NCBI RefSeq assembly: GCF_016617715.1
Contig: NZ_CP067225.1
Span: 868,001-932,000, forward strand
Source of the DNA: Paracoccus sp. MC1862
GTDB lineage: Bacteria; Pseudomonadota; Alphaproteobacteria; Rhodobacterales; Rhodobacteraceae
Direction of reading: 5' to 3'
Length of the DNA: 64,000 nucleotides
Below the pieces are notes generated by a model. That model worked only from the letters and a program-made list of their open reading frames with translations, had not been told where the DNA came from and ran no database searches. Numbering within the stretch: the stretch's first letter is position 1; each line of letters opens with the position of its first letter. A program made the position numbers and the translations under genes. Of the stretch, positions 9,758-18,456 are shown in pieces.

Positions 9758-12700
9758 TCAGCGGCCGGGCAGGCTGCCCGAGGGGCGGCCCTGCCGATAA
9801 CGGTGCGGCATCCATGTGCCCCAGCGGCTTTCGAAGATGTCTCTGTTGCGCTGGAACAACTGCTGCTTTTCGCCCGATGGCAGCGCGTCGAAGCTGGCCG
9901 ACAGGTGGTGGTGGCAGAAGGCGTCCTCGGCCAGCGCCATCTGCAGCCCGGCCTTGCGGAAGGTGGCGCAGTGGTCGTCGTCCTCGAACATGCCGAGGCC
10001 GTAGACCTCGGGCAGATGCCCCAGCCGGTCGAGGTCGGCGCGGCGGAACATGGCGCAGAAATAGGCGCAGACGTGCAGGGGCGTCCATGCCCCCCGGTGC
10101 CCGGTCGCAAGAACGCGAGCGGCGCGGATCATCTGGTCCATGTCGGCATAGGCGACCTCGACCCGCGCCTCGTTGCCGATGTTGTTGGTCATCGGGCCGA
10201 CGATGCCGATGACGGGATTGCGCTGCAGGTGACGGACCATCGCCAGAAGCGCGCCCGGCGCAAGGAAGGTGTCGTTGTTCAGCAGCAGGACATATTCCCC
10301 GCTGGACGCGGCGATGCCCCGGTTGTTGCCCCGGGCGAAGCCGAGGTTTTCGCCGTTCTCGACCAGCAGGATACGGTCGTCCTGGCCCGCGCGGTCGCGC
10401 AGCACCTCTCGCACCTGGGGGGGCGAGCCGTTGTCCACCAGCACGACTTCGAGGTTTGGATAGACCTCGCCCCGCCCCAGCAGCGCGTGCAGCGTGGCCA
10501 GCGTCATGTCGGTGTCCGTGCCGTAATGCAGCACGATCACGGACAGCTTCGGCTCGCGCCGCATCTCGGCCAGCAGGTCGGCGGCGCGGAAGGACCAGGC
10601 GTTGTCCAGGGCATATTGCCGCAGCCGCTGGCCGAACACCGCGTCCCGTGCCAGCGGCGCCGCGCGGCGGATGGCCGCGGCGAAGCTCGCCGGATCGTCG
10701 GCGCGGAACACCAGATCGCCCGCGCGGTCGAGTTCGGGCAGCGAGGTCGAGACGGTCGGCCGCATGACCGCGGAATATTCGTAGAACTTGACCGGGTCGC
10801 AGGCCTTGATGATCGGCAGCAACTGGAAGGGAATGATCAGCACGTCCATCTGGCCGTGAAAGGCCGGCACGTCGGCATAGGGGATTTCCCCGTGCAGCGT
10901 GACATTCCGCAACCGGCCCAGCCGCAGCGGAGGCTCGGCCGTGACCGCGCCGCAAAGATGGATGTCGAAGCTCGGATTGTCGCGGGCGACGGCTTCCAGC
11001 AGGTCGGTGTCGAACCATTCGGCGATCGCCCCCACATAGCCCACGCGGATCGCGCCGGGCCTGAGCCTGCCGGCAAGCCAGGCGGGGGCGGGGTCGTCGC
11101 CCTCGCGGATGAAGTGGCTCACGTCGGCGCCGTTGCGGACCATCGCCACCTCGCGCATCGGGGCGAACTTGTCATGAAGATATTGCGAGCTGACGATCAT
11201 CTTGTCGGCCCGCGCGATCATCTCCAGCTCGGCCTCCAGCACATGGGGTTCGGTGTTAGAAAAGCCGCCGATGTCGTCCATGCAGTCGAAGGTGATCTGG
11301 TATTCCGGCGACAGGTGGCGGGCGAGGTTCCACCAGAAGGGATGCTCGATCACCACATGGCTAACGGGCGAGGCGCCCACCGCATCGGCCAGCGCGTGGA
11401 AATGTTCGACCCAGGCACGCGCCTGCGCCCCGGTCGGCACCCCGGTATAGGATTGCAGCCCGCGCATTCCCCGGCCGGGCAGCCGGACCACATGGACCAT
11501 CGGCGCGACCTCGCGCACGCTGCCTTCGCGCAGGTTCTGCTCCATCTCGATGAAGAAGACGCGGTGGCCTTCGGCCGCCATCCGGGTGGAAAGATGCTGC
11601 GGCCGCTGGGTGCGGAAATCCCAGTTGATGATCGACAGCACGAAGATGTCGGGCTTGTCGCCTGTCCGCGCGGGAACGGTCCCGTAGCCTGCGGCGCTGG
11701 ATGCCGACAGCGGCGGAAAGGCCAGCGCCCGCGGGATGCCGCCCGGCACCGGCAGGCCGCGCTTGACGCGCTCGACGGCGGCGCCGGGCAGCACCCGGCG
11801 CAGGGTCCGGCCACCGCTGCGATAAAGCCGGCGGTAGATCGGCTTCAGGATGGTCTGGCGTTCCCGTTCAAGCCATGCCGTGGCCGAGGCGAGCGCCTGC
11901 CCCGTCGCCTCAAGCCGGGCCTCAAGCTGGGCTGCATGATCCTGCAGATGCTCGATGGTGGCCCAGCGCGCCTCGGCGATCTCGGTCATCTCGTCGCGCT
12001 GCGCCTCGGTCGCGGCGACAAGCTGTTCAAGATCGCCCGCCGCAGCGGCGGCCGCTGTTGCGGCCACGCGATGCGCCTCGCTTGCGCGCCGCTCGGCGGC
12101 AAGGGCGGCCATGCCCTCGTCCCGCTGCGCCTCGGTGGCCCGAAGCCGGGCCGTGAAGGTGGCAACGGCCTCATCCCGCTGGGCCTCGGTGGCGCACAAT
12201 CGAGCGGCAAGATTGGCGGTCATCTCGTCGCGTTGCGCCTCGGTGCTGGCAAGCTGCGCGGTCAGGTCCGCCACGCTTTTTTCCCGCTGCGCCTCGGTGG
12301 CGCGCAAGCGGGCGGTGAGGCTGGCGGTCGCCTCGTCGCGTTGCGCCTCGGTCCGGGCAAGCTGGTCGGCCATGGCGGCGAGGCTTTCGTCGCGCTGGGC
12401 CTCGGTCGATTGCAACTGCTCGGTCAGGATGGCCACGCTTTCGTCGCGCTGCGCCTCGGTCTGGCGAAGGCGGTCCTGCTGGGCGGCCAGATCGCGGCGC
12501 AGCGCGGCGGCGGCCAGATGACCGTCCCGCAAAGCGGCGGCATTCGCCTGCTCGACCGCGCGGGCCGGGGCGGACAGCGCATGGAACCGCCGGGCGAAGA
12601 GGGCAAGCCCTGCCGCTGCCGGAACCTCGCCGCGCCTTGCGGCTGCGGCGAGGGCGTCGAAGAGTTCAAGCGCAAGGTTTTCGATCAGGCCGGCGTTGGC

Positions 12701-13372
12701 CGTGATGTCGTCCCGCCCGTGGACAGACTCGGGCAGAAAGGTTCCCGCAACACGCGACTGCGCCCCGCCTGGCGCGTCCTCGTCAAACAGACCCGCGATA
12801 CGGGCAAGGACGGGGGAGGGGTCCTGCGCCCAGTCGGGGAACAGCACGATCTGCCGCGGCAACCCCTCGGACCCGGCAACCGCAGAGAGCGTGTGATTGA
12901 TCCAGGACAGCATCGCTGCATCGGCGGCGAATCCGTTGCGGCGGTTGATCGACCGGGCGACATCGCGCGGATCGCGCAGCGCGATCAGTACCGCGCCGCG
13001 CCCGCCCCGCGCATCCAGCCACCCCCGCCAGAGAGGCAGGGTCAGCGACAGGCGTGGGTCCTTGACCATGATGCGGTCGGCCTTGCCGAAGCTGGCCGCC
13101 ACCGCCCTGTCCATCCGGCCCAGGATCGCGTCATCCGGCGCGGGAAGGTCCAACGGCCCGACACGGAACCACAGCGCGCCCTGATCCGACAGGATGGCCT
13201 CGTTCAGCGCGACAACGGCCTGCGGCTCGAAATGCCCGCGCGGGTTGTCGTCAGCCGGGCCACCCGCATCGCGCGGCAGCGCAAATCCCAGCGCGCCGCA
13301 GCTTTCCCCCAGGAACGAGGTCCCGCTGCGGTGCATTCCGGCAATCAGCAGCACGGTCGGGGAAGAAGGCAC
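9758..13372 (-). CDS. Multidomain sulfotransferase / coiled-coil repeat / double glycosyltransferase
   Basis: A 1204-residue fusion. Residues 1-235 are a sulfotransferase-like P-loop domain (IAGMHRSGTSFLGE near the start, then VKDPRLSLTLP and LIALRDPRDVARSI). Residues about 240-300 are helical. Residues 305-430 are seven in-phase 18-residue repeats beginning TEAQRDE, with two degenerate copies up to about 480. Residues about 572-930 form a GT-B glycosyltransferase of the GT4/GT1 kind (FRTQRPQHLSTRMAAEGH, VGYVGAIAEWFDT, CDPVKFYEYSA). Residues about 941-1180 form a GT-A family 2 glycosyltransferase (LSVIVLHYGTD, VLVDNGSPP, LLLNNDTFLAPG as the DxD-like motif). No membrane helix is evident. It probably modifies and extends a sulfated surface glycan. 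The exact reaction is not known. Confidence 0.85.
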   Translation of the reverse strand: MPSSPTVLLIAGMHRSGTSFLGESCGALGFALPRDAGGPADDNPRGHFEPQAVVALNEAILSDQGALWFRVGPLDLPAPDDAILGRMDRAVAASFGKADRIMVKDPRLSLTLPLWRGWLDARGGRGAVLIALRDPRDVARSINRRNGFAADAAMLSWINHTLSAVAGSEGLPRQIVLFPDWAQDPSPVLARIAGLFDEDAPGGAQSRVAGTFLPESVHGRDDITANAGLIENLALELFDALAAAARRGEVPAAAGLALFARRFHALSAPARAVEQANAAALRDGHLAAAALRRDLAAQQDRLRQTEAQRDESVAILTEQLQSTEAQRDESLAAMADQLARTEAQRDEATASLTARLRATEAQREKSVADLTAQLASTEAQRDEMTANLAARLCATEAQRDEAVATFTARLRATEAQRDEGMAALAAERRASEAHRVAATAAAAAAGDLEQLVAATEAQRDEMTEIAEARWATIEHLQDHAAQLEARLEATGQALASATAWLERERQTILKPIYRRLYRSGGRTLRRVLPGAAVERVKRGLPVPGGIPRALAFPPLSASSAAGYGTVPARTGDKPDIFVLSIINWDFRTQRPQHLSTRMAAEGHRVFFIEMEQNLREGSVREVAPMVHVVRLPGRGMRGLQSYTGVPTGAQARAWVEHFHALADAVGASPVSHVVIEHPFWWNLARHLSPEYQITFDCMDDIGGFSNTEPHVLEAELEMIARADKMIVSSQYLHDKFAPMREVAMVRNGADVSHFIREGDDPAPAWLAGRLRPGAIRVGYVGAIAEWFDTDLLEAVARDNPSFDIHLCGAVTAEPPLRLGRLRNVTLHGEIPYADVPAFHGQMDVLIIPFQLLPIIKACDPVKFYEYSAVMRPTVSTSLPELDRAGDLVFRADDPASFAAAIRRAAPLARDAVFGQRLRQYALDNAWSFRAADLLAEMRREPKLSVIVLHYGTDTDMTLATLHALLGRGEVYPNLEVVLVDNGSPPQVREVLRDRAGQDDRILLVENGENLGFARGNNRGIAASSGEYVLLLNNDTFLAPGALLAMVRHLQRNPVIGIVGPMTNNIGNEARVEVAYADMDQMIRAARVLATGHRGAWTPLHVCAYFCAMFRRADLDRLGHLPEVYGLGMFEDDDHCATFRKAGLQMALAEDAFCHHHLSASFDALPSGEKQQLFQRNRDIFESRWGTWMPHRYRQGRPSGSLPGR
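12008..12460. repeat. 54-bp tandem repeat coding for 18-residue TEAQRDE units
   Basis: On the plus strand the octamer GCCTCGGT recurs at about 12183, 12237, 12291, 12345, 12399 and 12453, exactly 54 bases apart; earlier, less regular copies lie at 12127 and 12003. Each unit encodes TEAQRDE plus 11 variable residues. Codons differ between copies, so the array is protein-constrained and not a fresh DNA duplication. Confidence 0.9.
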
Positions 13373-13462
13373 TGCGCATTCCTGTCTGGATCAACGGGGC
13401 GTGACCTATCGGGCGCATGGACCGGGGTCAACGCGCGGATGGGGTCACCCTGCGCGGATCGG

Positions 13463-14839
13463 TCAGGCGTGCCCCTCAGCCCGCAAGCCATCGAAGACGC
13501 GGCCGAGCGCGCCGTCCAGCTTGTCGAACATCTCGTCCATCTGCGCATCGGTCAGGATGAAGGGCGGGCAGAGGACGATGGACTGCCCCAGAGGGCGGCA
13601 GATCAGGCCCATATCGGTGCAGGTGTTGGCGATGCGCTCGCTGACCGACAGATGCGGGGGGAACGGCTCCTTCGTTTCGGCGTTCTTCACGGCCTCCAGC
13701 GCCCACATGAAGCCGACGCCGCGCAACTCGCCGATGTTCTGGTGGCGCTGCATGATGTCGCGCAGGCCCGCCTCCATCCGGGGGGCCTTGTCGATGACAT
13801 TCTGCGCCAGCCCCTCGTTCATCACCACGTCGATGGCCTTCAGCGCGATGGCGCAACCGACCGGGTGGCCGGATGCGGTGAAGCCATGGGGGAACTCCTC
13901 GATCGGGGCGATGGCGGCATCAAGCCGGTCGCTGAGTTCGGGGCCGAGGATCACGGCGCCCATCGGGAAGAACCCGGCAGTGAGGTTCTTGGAACTGATG
14001 ATCGCGTCGGGCATGAAGTCGTAGGTCTGGCAGCCCCAAGTGTTGCCAGTGCGGCCGAAGCCGGTGATGACCTCGTCGGCGATCAGCGGGATGCCGTGTT
14101 TTTTCAGGATCGGCTGGACCGCCTGGAAATACCCCCTGGCCGGCGGGATCACCCCGCCCGCGCCCTGCACGGGTTCCGCAAAGAAACCGGAGATGGTGTC
14201 CGCGCCCTCGCGCTGAATGGTGTCCTCAAGCTCGCGGGCAAGGCGGGCCACGAACTCGGCCTCGGATTCGCCGGCCTTCCCCTCGCGCCAGAAATGCGGG
14301 CAGGTCAGGTGGATGAATCCGTCCAGCGGCAGGCCGAAGACCTCGTTATAGGGCTTGCCGGTCATGCTGGCCGAGACGACCGTGACGCCGTGATAGGCAT
14401 TCCAGCGCGTCAAGATCTTGCGCCGCTGCGGGTTCCCTTCGGCCCTGTGCAGAAACCACAGCATCTTGACCATGGTGTCGTTCGCCTCGGACCCCGAGTT
14501 GGTGTAGAACACCTTGCCGCGCCGGAACGGAGAGACCTCGACCAGCTTTTCCGACAGCATCACCGTCTGGTCCGACATCCGCCCGAAGAAGGCATGATAG
14601 CCGGGAAAGCGGTCGTATTGCGCCTTGGCGGCCTCGATCATTCCCGGATGGTCAAAGCCCGCGACCATGTTCCACAGCCCCGAGTTCGAATCGAGCCACT
14701 TCCTCCCCTGGGTGTCGAAGACATAAGGCCCTTCGCCATGGGTCAGGACGATGGTGCCCCGGCTTTCGACGCTGGGCAGGTCGGTGAAGCCATACATCGA
14801 AACGGTTTCGGCCCGCGCGGCCCAGCTCTTGTCGTCCAT
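13463..14839 (-). CDS. Class III PLP-dependent aminotransferase
   Basis: Transfers an amino group from an omega-amino acid or amine to a keto acid, usually pyruvate. The 458 residues show class III hallmarks: FYTNSGSEANDTMVK (phosphate loop), WNAYHGVT, ADEVITGFGRTG with the cofactor-binding Asp, and SKNLTAGFFPMGAV with the Schiff-base Lys. It resembles taurine- or beta-alanine-pyruvate aminotransferases, but substrate cannot be assigned. The open frame starts far upstream; I chose the ATG at 14839 because GGAGG lies 6 bases before it and the N-terminus then matches the family. It stands alone, divergent from the small exported protein at 14999. Confidence 0.88.
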   Translation of the reverse strand: MDDKSWAARAETVSMYGFTDLPSVESRGTIVLTHGEGPYVFDTQGRKWLDSNSGLWNMVAGFDHPGMIEAAKAQYDRFPGYHAFFGRMSDQTVMLSEKLVEVSPFRRGKVFYTNSGSEANDTMVKMLWFLHRAEGNPQRRKILTRWNAYHGVTVVSASMTGKPYNEVFGLPLDGFIHLTCPHFWREGKAGESEAEFVARLARELEDTIQREGADTISGFFAEPVQGAGGVIPPARGYFQAVQPILKKHGIPLIADEVITGFGRTGNTWGCQTYDFMPDAIISSKNLTAGFFPMGAVILGPELSDRLDAAIAPIEEFPHGFTASGHPVGCAIALKAIDVVMNEGLAQNVIDKAPRMEAGLRDIMQRHQNIGELRGVGFMWALEAVKNAETKEPFPPHLSVSERIANTCTDMGLICRPLGQSIVLCPPFILTDAQMDEMFDKLDGALGRVFDGLRAEGHA

Positions 14840-14998
14840 GATCGCCTCCAATGCGGTTGGCGCAAGGCTACCCGGGCGGGCTGGCGGGTTCAACAAAGCC
14901 TTCGTCACGAGAGGACAGGGTGACAGTCTAGGACATTGGTCGGGCTGTTGCAGCCTTGTGCGCAGGATCATCCTGCAGGGGCAGGGATGGAGGATGCC

Positions 14999-15445
14999 AT
15001 GCGGAAGCTTCTGTTCGCTCTGGCCTTGCTGCCGATGCCGCTGATGGCGCAGGACCTGGCGATCCCGCCGGTCAAGATGCTGGACACCTCGCACGAGGTG
15101 CAGGACCAGCAGGCGGACCATGACCGCCGCATGGCGCTGATGGAGAGCATCCTTGCCGACGAGCTTTCGGCCGCGCTGGTCAGCCGCGAGGAGATCGCCG
15201 CCGCCTGCCCGCGCGAGACGACCGAATGCCTTGTCGCGGCCCTGCGCGAGCGGGGGGCCGAGCGGGGCCTGTTCATCGTCGTGCAGAAGACCAGCACCCT
15301 GATCCTGCAGGCTTTCGCCAGCCTCGTCGATCTGGAGGGCGAGAAGCTGGAGACGCATACCGAACTCAGCTTCCGCGGCGACAATGACGAATCGTGGCAG
15401 AAGGCGGCCCATTTTCTGGCCGGAAAGCTGCGGGACGGGGAGTAG
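14999..15445 (+). CDS. Small exported hypothetical protein
   Basis: A 148-residue protein with a clear signal peptide (MRKLLFALALLPMPLMA followed by QD), so it is periplasmic. The mature part is helical, with two cysteines (in AAACPRETTECLVAAL) that could form a disulfide, and a C-terminal beta-rich segment. I do not recognise the family with confidence. The ATG at 14999 has GGAGG 5 bases upstream, which decides the start over an earlier frame opening at 14936. The gene is divergent from the aminotransferase and convergent with the acyltransferase at 15551. Confidence 0.8.
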   Translation: MRKLLFALALLPMPLMAQDLAIPPVKMLDTSHEVQDQQADHDRRMALMESILADELSAALVSREEIAAACPRETTECLVAALRERGAERGLFIVVQKTSTLILQAFASLVDLEGEKLETHTELSFRGDNDESWQKAAHFLAGKLRDGE

Positions 15446-15550
15446 AAGGAGCCACTCCCTTTCAAGGGCGGTGTTCTTCAGGACAGGCTGCCCTGCTCGC
15501 TTCAGTTGTCGGCAAGGCTGCCAAGATCAGAGACGTGGCCCCGCACCCGA

Positions 15551-16771
15551 TCAACGATCCAGCGCCATGACATGGACTGGCGGTGCTGCCGGTGCCCTCG
15601 ATGTCGACATGCGCCGCGACAGATGGCGCAAGAGCGGCGCTTCGATCATCACATGCAGCCCGTGAGCAACGACAACCGCTGCCGCGACTACTAGGATGAT
15701 GGTGACATCCGGCGGAAGCTCAGCCCCTCCGGCCGCGGCCAGCAAACGCGCAACGACAGACATCGCGGGCACATGGATAAGATAAAGCAGATAAGAAGAG
15801 TCTCCGAGGCGCGCCATGACACGGGGAACCGATGGCTCGGCCGCCGCAATTCCGGCAATTGTGATCGCAGCGCACAAGCCCAGCAACCAAGTTCGCAGGC
15901 TGAAAGGCAACGGCATCCAGTCCTGAACATCAGCCTGTCCGATGGCGATGAACCCGAGCACGCCGATCGCGATCATGATCCGTCCCGCGGTCCGGTCGAA
16001 CTGCCTGAACAGGACAGCACCAGCGATGCCCATTGAGAACAGAACGTTGTAAGGCGAAAGCAGATAGCCCAGCGGATGGCTTCCAAGCGACGTGCTGCTC
16101 ATGCCGATGCAGGCTATCGTCCATGATGCCAAGACCACCAGCCCCCAGCGGGCGGATACCAGCGCAAGAGCAAAGACTGCGTAGAACAGCAACTCGTGCC
16201 GCAGCGTCCAGGCGACCTCCAGCGCGGGCGCAGGCGGCCAGGGAAGAAGCAGCGCTGATCCCAGCAGCTTCAGTGGGTCGCGCAGTTCCGCTGACCCGAT
16301 TCCGGGCACGATCAGCGTGACAACGAATAGCGAGATCAGGACCAGCCAGTAAATCGGGAAGATACGGACAAACCTTTTCCACGCATAAGACAGTAACGCG
16401 CCCCGATGTCCGATGTCACGCCTGTGTACGTGGAACATGATAAAGCCGGAAAGGACGAAAAAATACTCCACTCCGGTGTAGCCCGCATTGTAGAATGTGG
16501 CCGCCGCTGCGCCATCATGAAGCTTGTGGGGCAGGATATAGACATTGGCGTGGAAGAGGACGACAGCCAGCGCAGCTATCGCACGACCCGCCTGAATGCC
16601 ATCCAGCCTGCGCGGCGCCTCTCTTGGATCAAATGAGAGCGAGCCGGGAAGAACCGTTTTTGAAAAGTTCAACAAAGGATAAACCTGTCCTGAAATCCTG
16701 CGCCACACTAATCTCACTACGAAGCGTTGCAAGCTGTCCATTTGGTCAGAACTGTGATCCAGCGCAGGCAT
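15551..16771 (-). CDS. Acyltransferase 3 family membrane protein (ExoZ-like)
   Basis: An integral membrane acyltransferase that would O-acylate exopolysaccharide or other surface sugars. The protein has about ten hydrophobic helices. It begins its core with LDGIQAGRAIAALAVVLFH (the conserved Arg and His of the family lie here), followed by GYTGVEYFFVLSGFIMFHVH and RFVRIFPIYWLVL, both signature segments. The true start is uncertain: ATG codons at 16771 and 16741 lack good ribosome-binding sites, and a TTG further in, after CAGGACAGG, is possible, so the first 40-50 residues may not be translated. Base composition is visibly lower in GC than the neighbours, which suggests transfer. Confidence 0.85.
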   Translation of the reverse strand: MPALDHSSDQMDSLQRFVVRLVWRRISGQVYPLLNFSKTVLPGSLSFDPREAPRRLDGIQAGRAIAALAVVLFHANVYILPHKLHDGAAAATFYNAGYTGVEYFFVLSGFIMFHVHRRDIGHRGALLSYAWKRFVRIFPIYWLVLISLFVVTLIVPGIGSAELRDPLKLLGSALLLPWPPAPALEVAWTLRHELLFYAVFALALVSARWGLVVLASWTIACIGMSSTSLGSHPLGYLLSPYNVLFSMGIAGAVLFRQFDRTAGRIMIAIGVLGFIAIGQADVQDWMPLPFSLRTWLLGLCAAITIAGIAAAEPSVPRVMARLGDSSYLLYLIHVPAMSVVARLLAAAGGAELPPDVTIILVVAAAVVVAHGLHVMIEAPLLRHLSRRMSTSRAPAAPPVHVMALDR

Positions 16772-16869
16772 CAGAAAGATCCGGGTGGATCGATGGTCAA
16801 GATCCTTCGGCTTTCACAGCCGGCCCACGCCTGTTATGAGGGCGCCGGATTATGGCTACAGGACCCTGC

Positions 16870-18177
16870 ATGACCTCGCACCTCCCCAAGCGGCTGTTCA
16901 TCAAGACCTACGGCTGCCAGATGAACGTCTATGACAGCCAGCGCATGGTCGAGGCCATGGGTGCGGAAGGCTATGTCCAGACCGACCGCCCCGAGGATGC
17001 GGACATGGTGCTGCTGAACACCTGCCACATCCGCGAGAAAGCAGCCGAAAAGCTGTATTCCGACCTCGGGCGGCTGAAACCCCTGAAGGGCGCGCGGCCC
17101 GACCTGAAGATCGGCGTCGCGGGATGCGTGGCGCAGGCCGAGGGCGAGGAAATCATCCGCCGGATGCCGCTGGTCGATCTGGTCGTGGGTCCGCAGGCCT
17201 ATCACCGCCTGCCCGCGATGGCGCGGGGCGATGCGCCCGCCGTCGACACCGACTTCCCGGCCGAAGACAAGTTCGACCACCTGCCGCCGCGCGCCGCGAC
17301 CCGCCGGGCGCCGGCAGCCTTCCTGACCGTGCAGGAGGGCTGCGACAAGTTCTGCGCCTTCTGCGTCGTCCCTTATACGCGCGGGGTCGAGGTCAGCCGT
17401 CCGGCCGAGCGCATCCTGTCCGAAGCCCGCGACCTGGTGGCGCGTGGGGTGCGCGAGATCACCCTGCTGGGCCAGAACGTCAACGGCTGGCACGGTGATG
17501 CGGGCGAGGGCTTCGGCACCCTGATCCGCCGCATCGCCGGGATCGAGGGCCTTGACCGCATCCGCTATACGACCAGTCATCCGAACGACATGGGGGGCGA
17601 CCTGATCGAGGCGCACCGCGACATCCCGCAACTGATGCCTTACCTGCACTTGCCCGTGCAATCCGGGTCGGACCGCATTCTCAAGGCGATGAACCGCAAG
17701 CACACGGCGGATCAGTATCTGCGCCTGATCGACCGCATCCGCGCGGCGCGGCCCGACATCATGCTGACCTCGGACTTCATCGTGGGCTTCCCCGGCGAAA
17801 TGGAAGAGGACCACGCCGCGACCCTGTGGCTGGTGGAACAGGTGGGCTTCGGCACCGCCTTCAGCTTCAAGTATTCCCCGCGTCCCGGCACCCCCGCCTT
17901 CGACCGCCCGCTGGTCGAGGATGCCGTGGCAAATGCGCGACTGCAGGAACTGCAGGCGTTGCTGGACCGCCAGCAGAAGGCGGCGCAGGTCTCGATGGTC
18001 GGTCGGACGCTGAGCGTGCTGTTCGAGAAGCCGGGCCGGATGCCGGGGCAACTGGTCGGCAAGTCGGACTACCTGCATTCCGTCTTCGTCCATGCGCCTC
18101 AGGCGCAGGTGGGCGATCTGGTGCAGGTGCGGATCAAGGCCAGCGCCTCGAACTCGCTGGAGGGCGAGCTGGCCTAG
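16870..18177 (+). CDS. miaB: tRNA-2-methylthio-N6-isopentenyladenosine synthase MiaB
   Basis: Radical-SAM methylthiotransferase that adds 2-methylthio to i6A37 of tRNAs. The 435-residue product has the N-terminal methylthiotransferase domain with cysteines at about 16, 52 and 86 (TYGCQMN, NTCHIRE, VAGCVAQ). The radical-SAM CxxxCxxC ([11 protein letters not shown]) has cysteines at about 158, 162 and 165, and a C-terminal TRAM domain ends near [14 protein letters not shown] start at the ATG at 16870 because AGGA lies 6 bases upstream; an in-frame ATG at 16852 is the alternative. The stop codon TAG shares a CTAG palindrome with the stop of the converging ccdB remnant. Confidence 0.95.
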   Translation: MTSHLPKRLFIKTYGCQMNVYDSQRMVEAMGAEGYVQTDRPEDADMVLLNTCHIREKAAEKLYSDLGRLKPLKGARPDLKIGVAGCVAQAEGEEIIRRMPLVDLVVGPQAYHRLPAMARGDAPAVDTDFPAEDKFDHLPPRAATRRAPAAFLTVQEGCDKFCAFCVVPYTRGVEVSRPAERILSEARDLVARGVREITLLGQNVNGWHGDAGEGFGTLIRRIAGIEGLDRIRYTTSHPNDMGGDLIEAHRDIPQLMPYLHLPVQSGSDRILKAMNRKHTADQYLRLIDRIRAARPDIMLTSDFIVGFPGEMEEDHAATLWLVEQVGFGTAFSFKYSPRPGTPAFDRPLVEDAVANARLQELQALLDRQQKAAQVSMVGRTLSVLFEKPGRMPGQLVGKSDYLHSVFVHAPQAQVGDLVQVRIKASASNSLEGELA

Positions 18178-18453
18178 AACCCTTGGGTCAGGATGTCGAT
18201 GGCGGGGAAGATTTCGTCGCGCCACGGCGTGGCCGATCCAATCGCGGGGCCGCATCACCGACATCTGCGGGATGCGGACCATCCATGTCCGGCCGTCGAA
18301 CAGGATCACCGGCGTCAACTGCGCAAGCGTCGCGCGTTCATCCACCCGGAACATCGGCGCGACAAGGCGCGATTGCGGCAGGTCGATCAGATCCGTCTGC
18401 ACGTCCACGACATGCAGCCCGTCGGGCAGGCGGTGGATGTCGAACTGCGCCAA
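18174..18453 (-). pseudogene. ccdB: CcdB-type toxin, frameshifted
   Basis: CcdB poisons DNA gyrase. From a TTG start at 18453 (ACC TTG, just after the ccdA stop) the frame reads MAQFDIHRLPDGL, VVDVQTDLIDLPQSRLVAPM and VILFDGRTWMVRIPQMS, a clear match to CcdB (VDVQSDIID and similar). The family C-terminus, [16 protein letters not shown] then TAG, is present at 18174-18222 but in the next frame. The whole element is 280 bases, one more than a multiple of three. A single extra base, plausibly in the GGGG run at 18246-18249, would explain this. As given, the product loses its real C-terminus, so the toxin should be inactive unless this is a sequencing error. Confidence 0.85.
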
Positions 18454-18456
18454 GGT

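Noticed and set aside
12008-12460. 54-base repeats as a CRISPR array
   Set aside because: The units lie in frame inside a coding sequence, vary by codon while keeping the protein, have no unique spacers of constant length and no cas genes nearby.
9803-14923. A 1706-codon open frame on the plus strand
   Set aside because: It mirrors the real genes on the minus strand (glycosyltransferase fusion and aminotransferase). Its protein shows only Arg/Gly/His-rich shadow sequence, has no domain, and crosses two gene boundaries. High GC produces such frames.
13463-15412. A 649-residue version of the aminotransferase
   Set aside because: The N-terminal 191 residues are the antisense of the exported protein at 14999 and its upstream region; the ATG at 14839 has GGAGG and gives the family-typical N-terminus.
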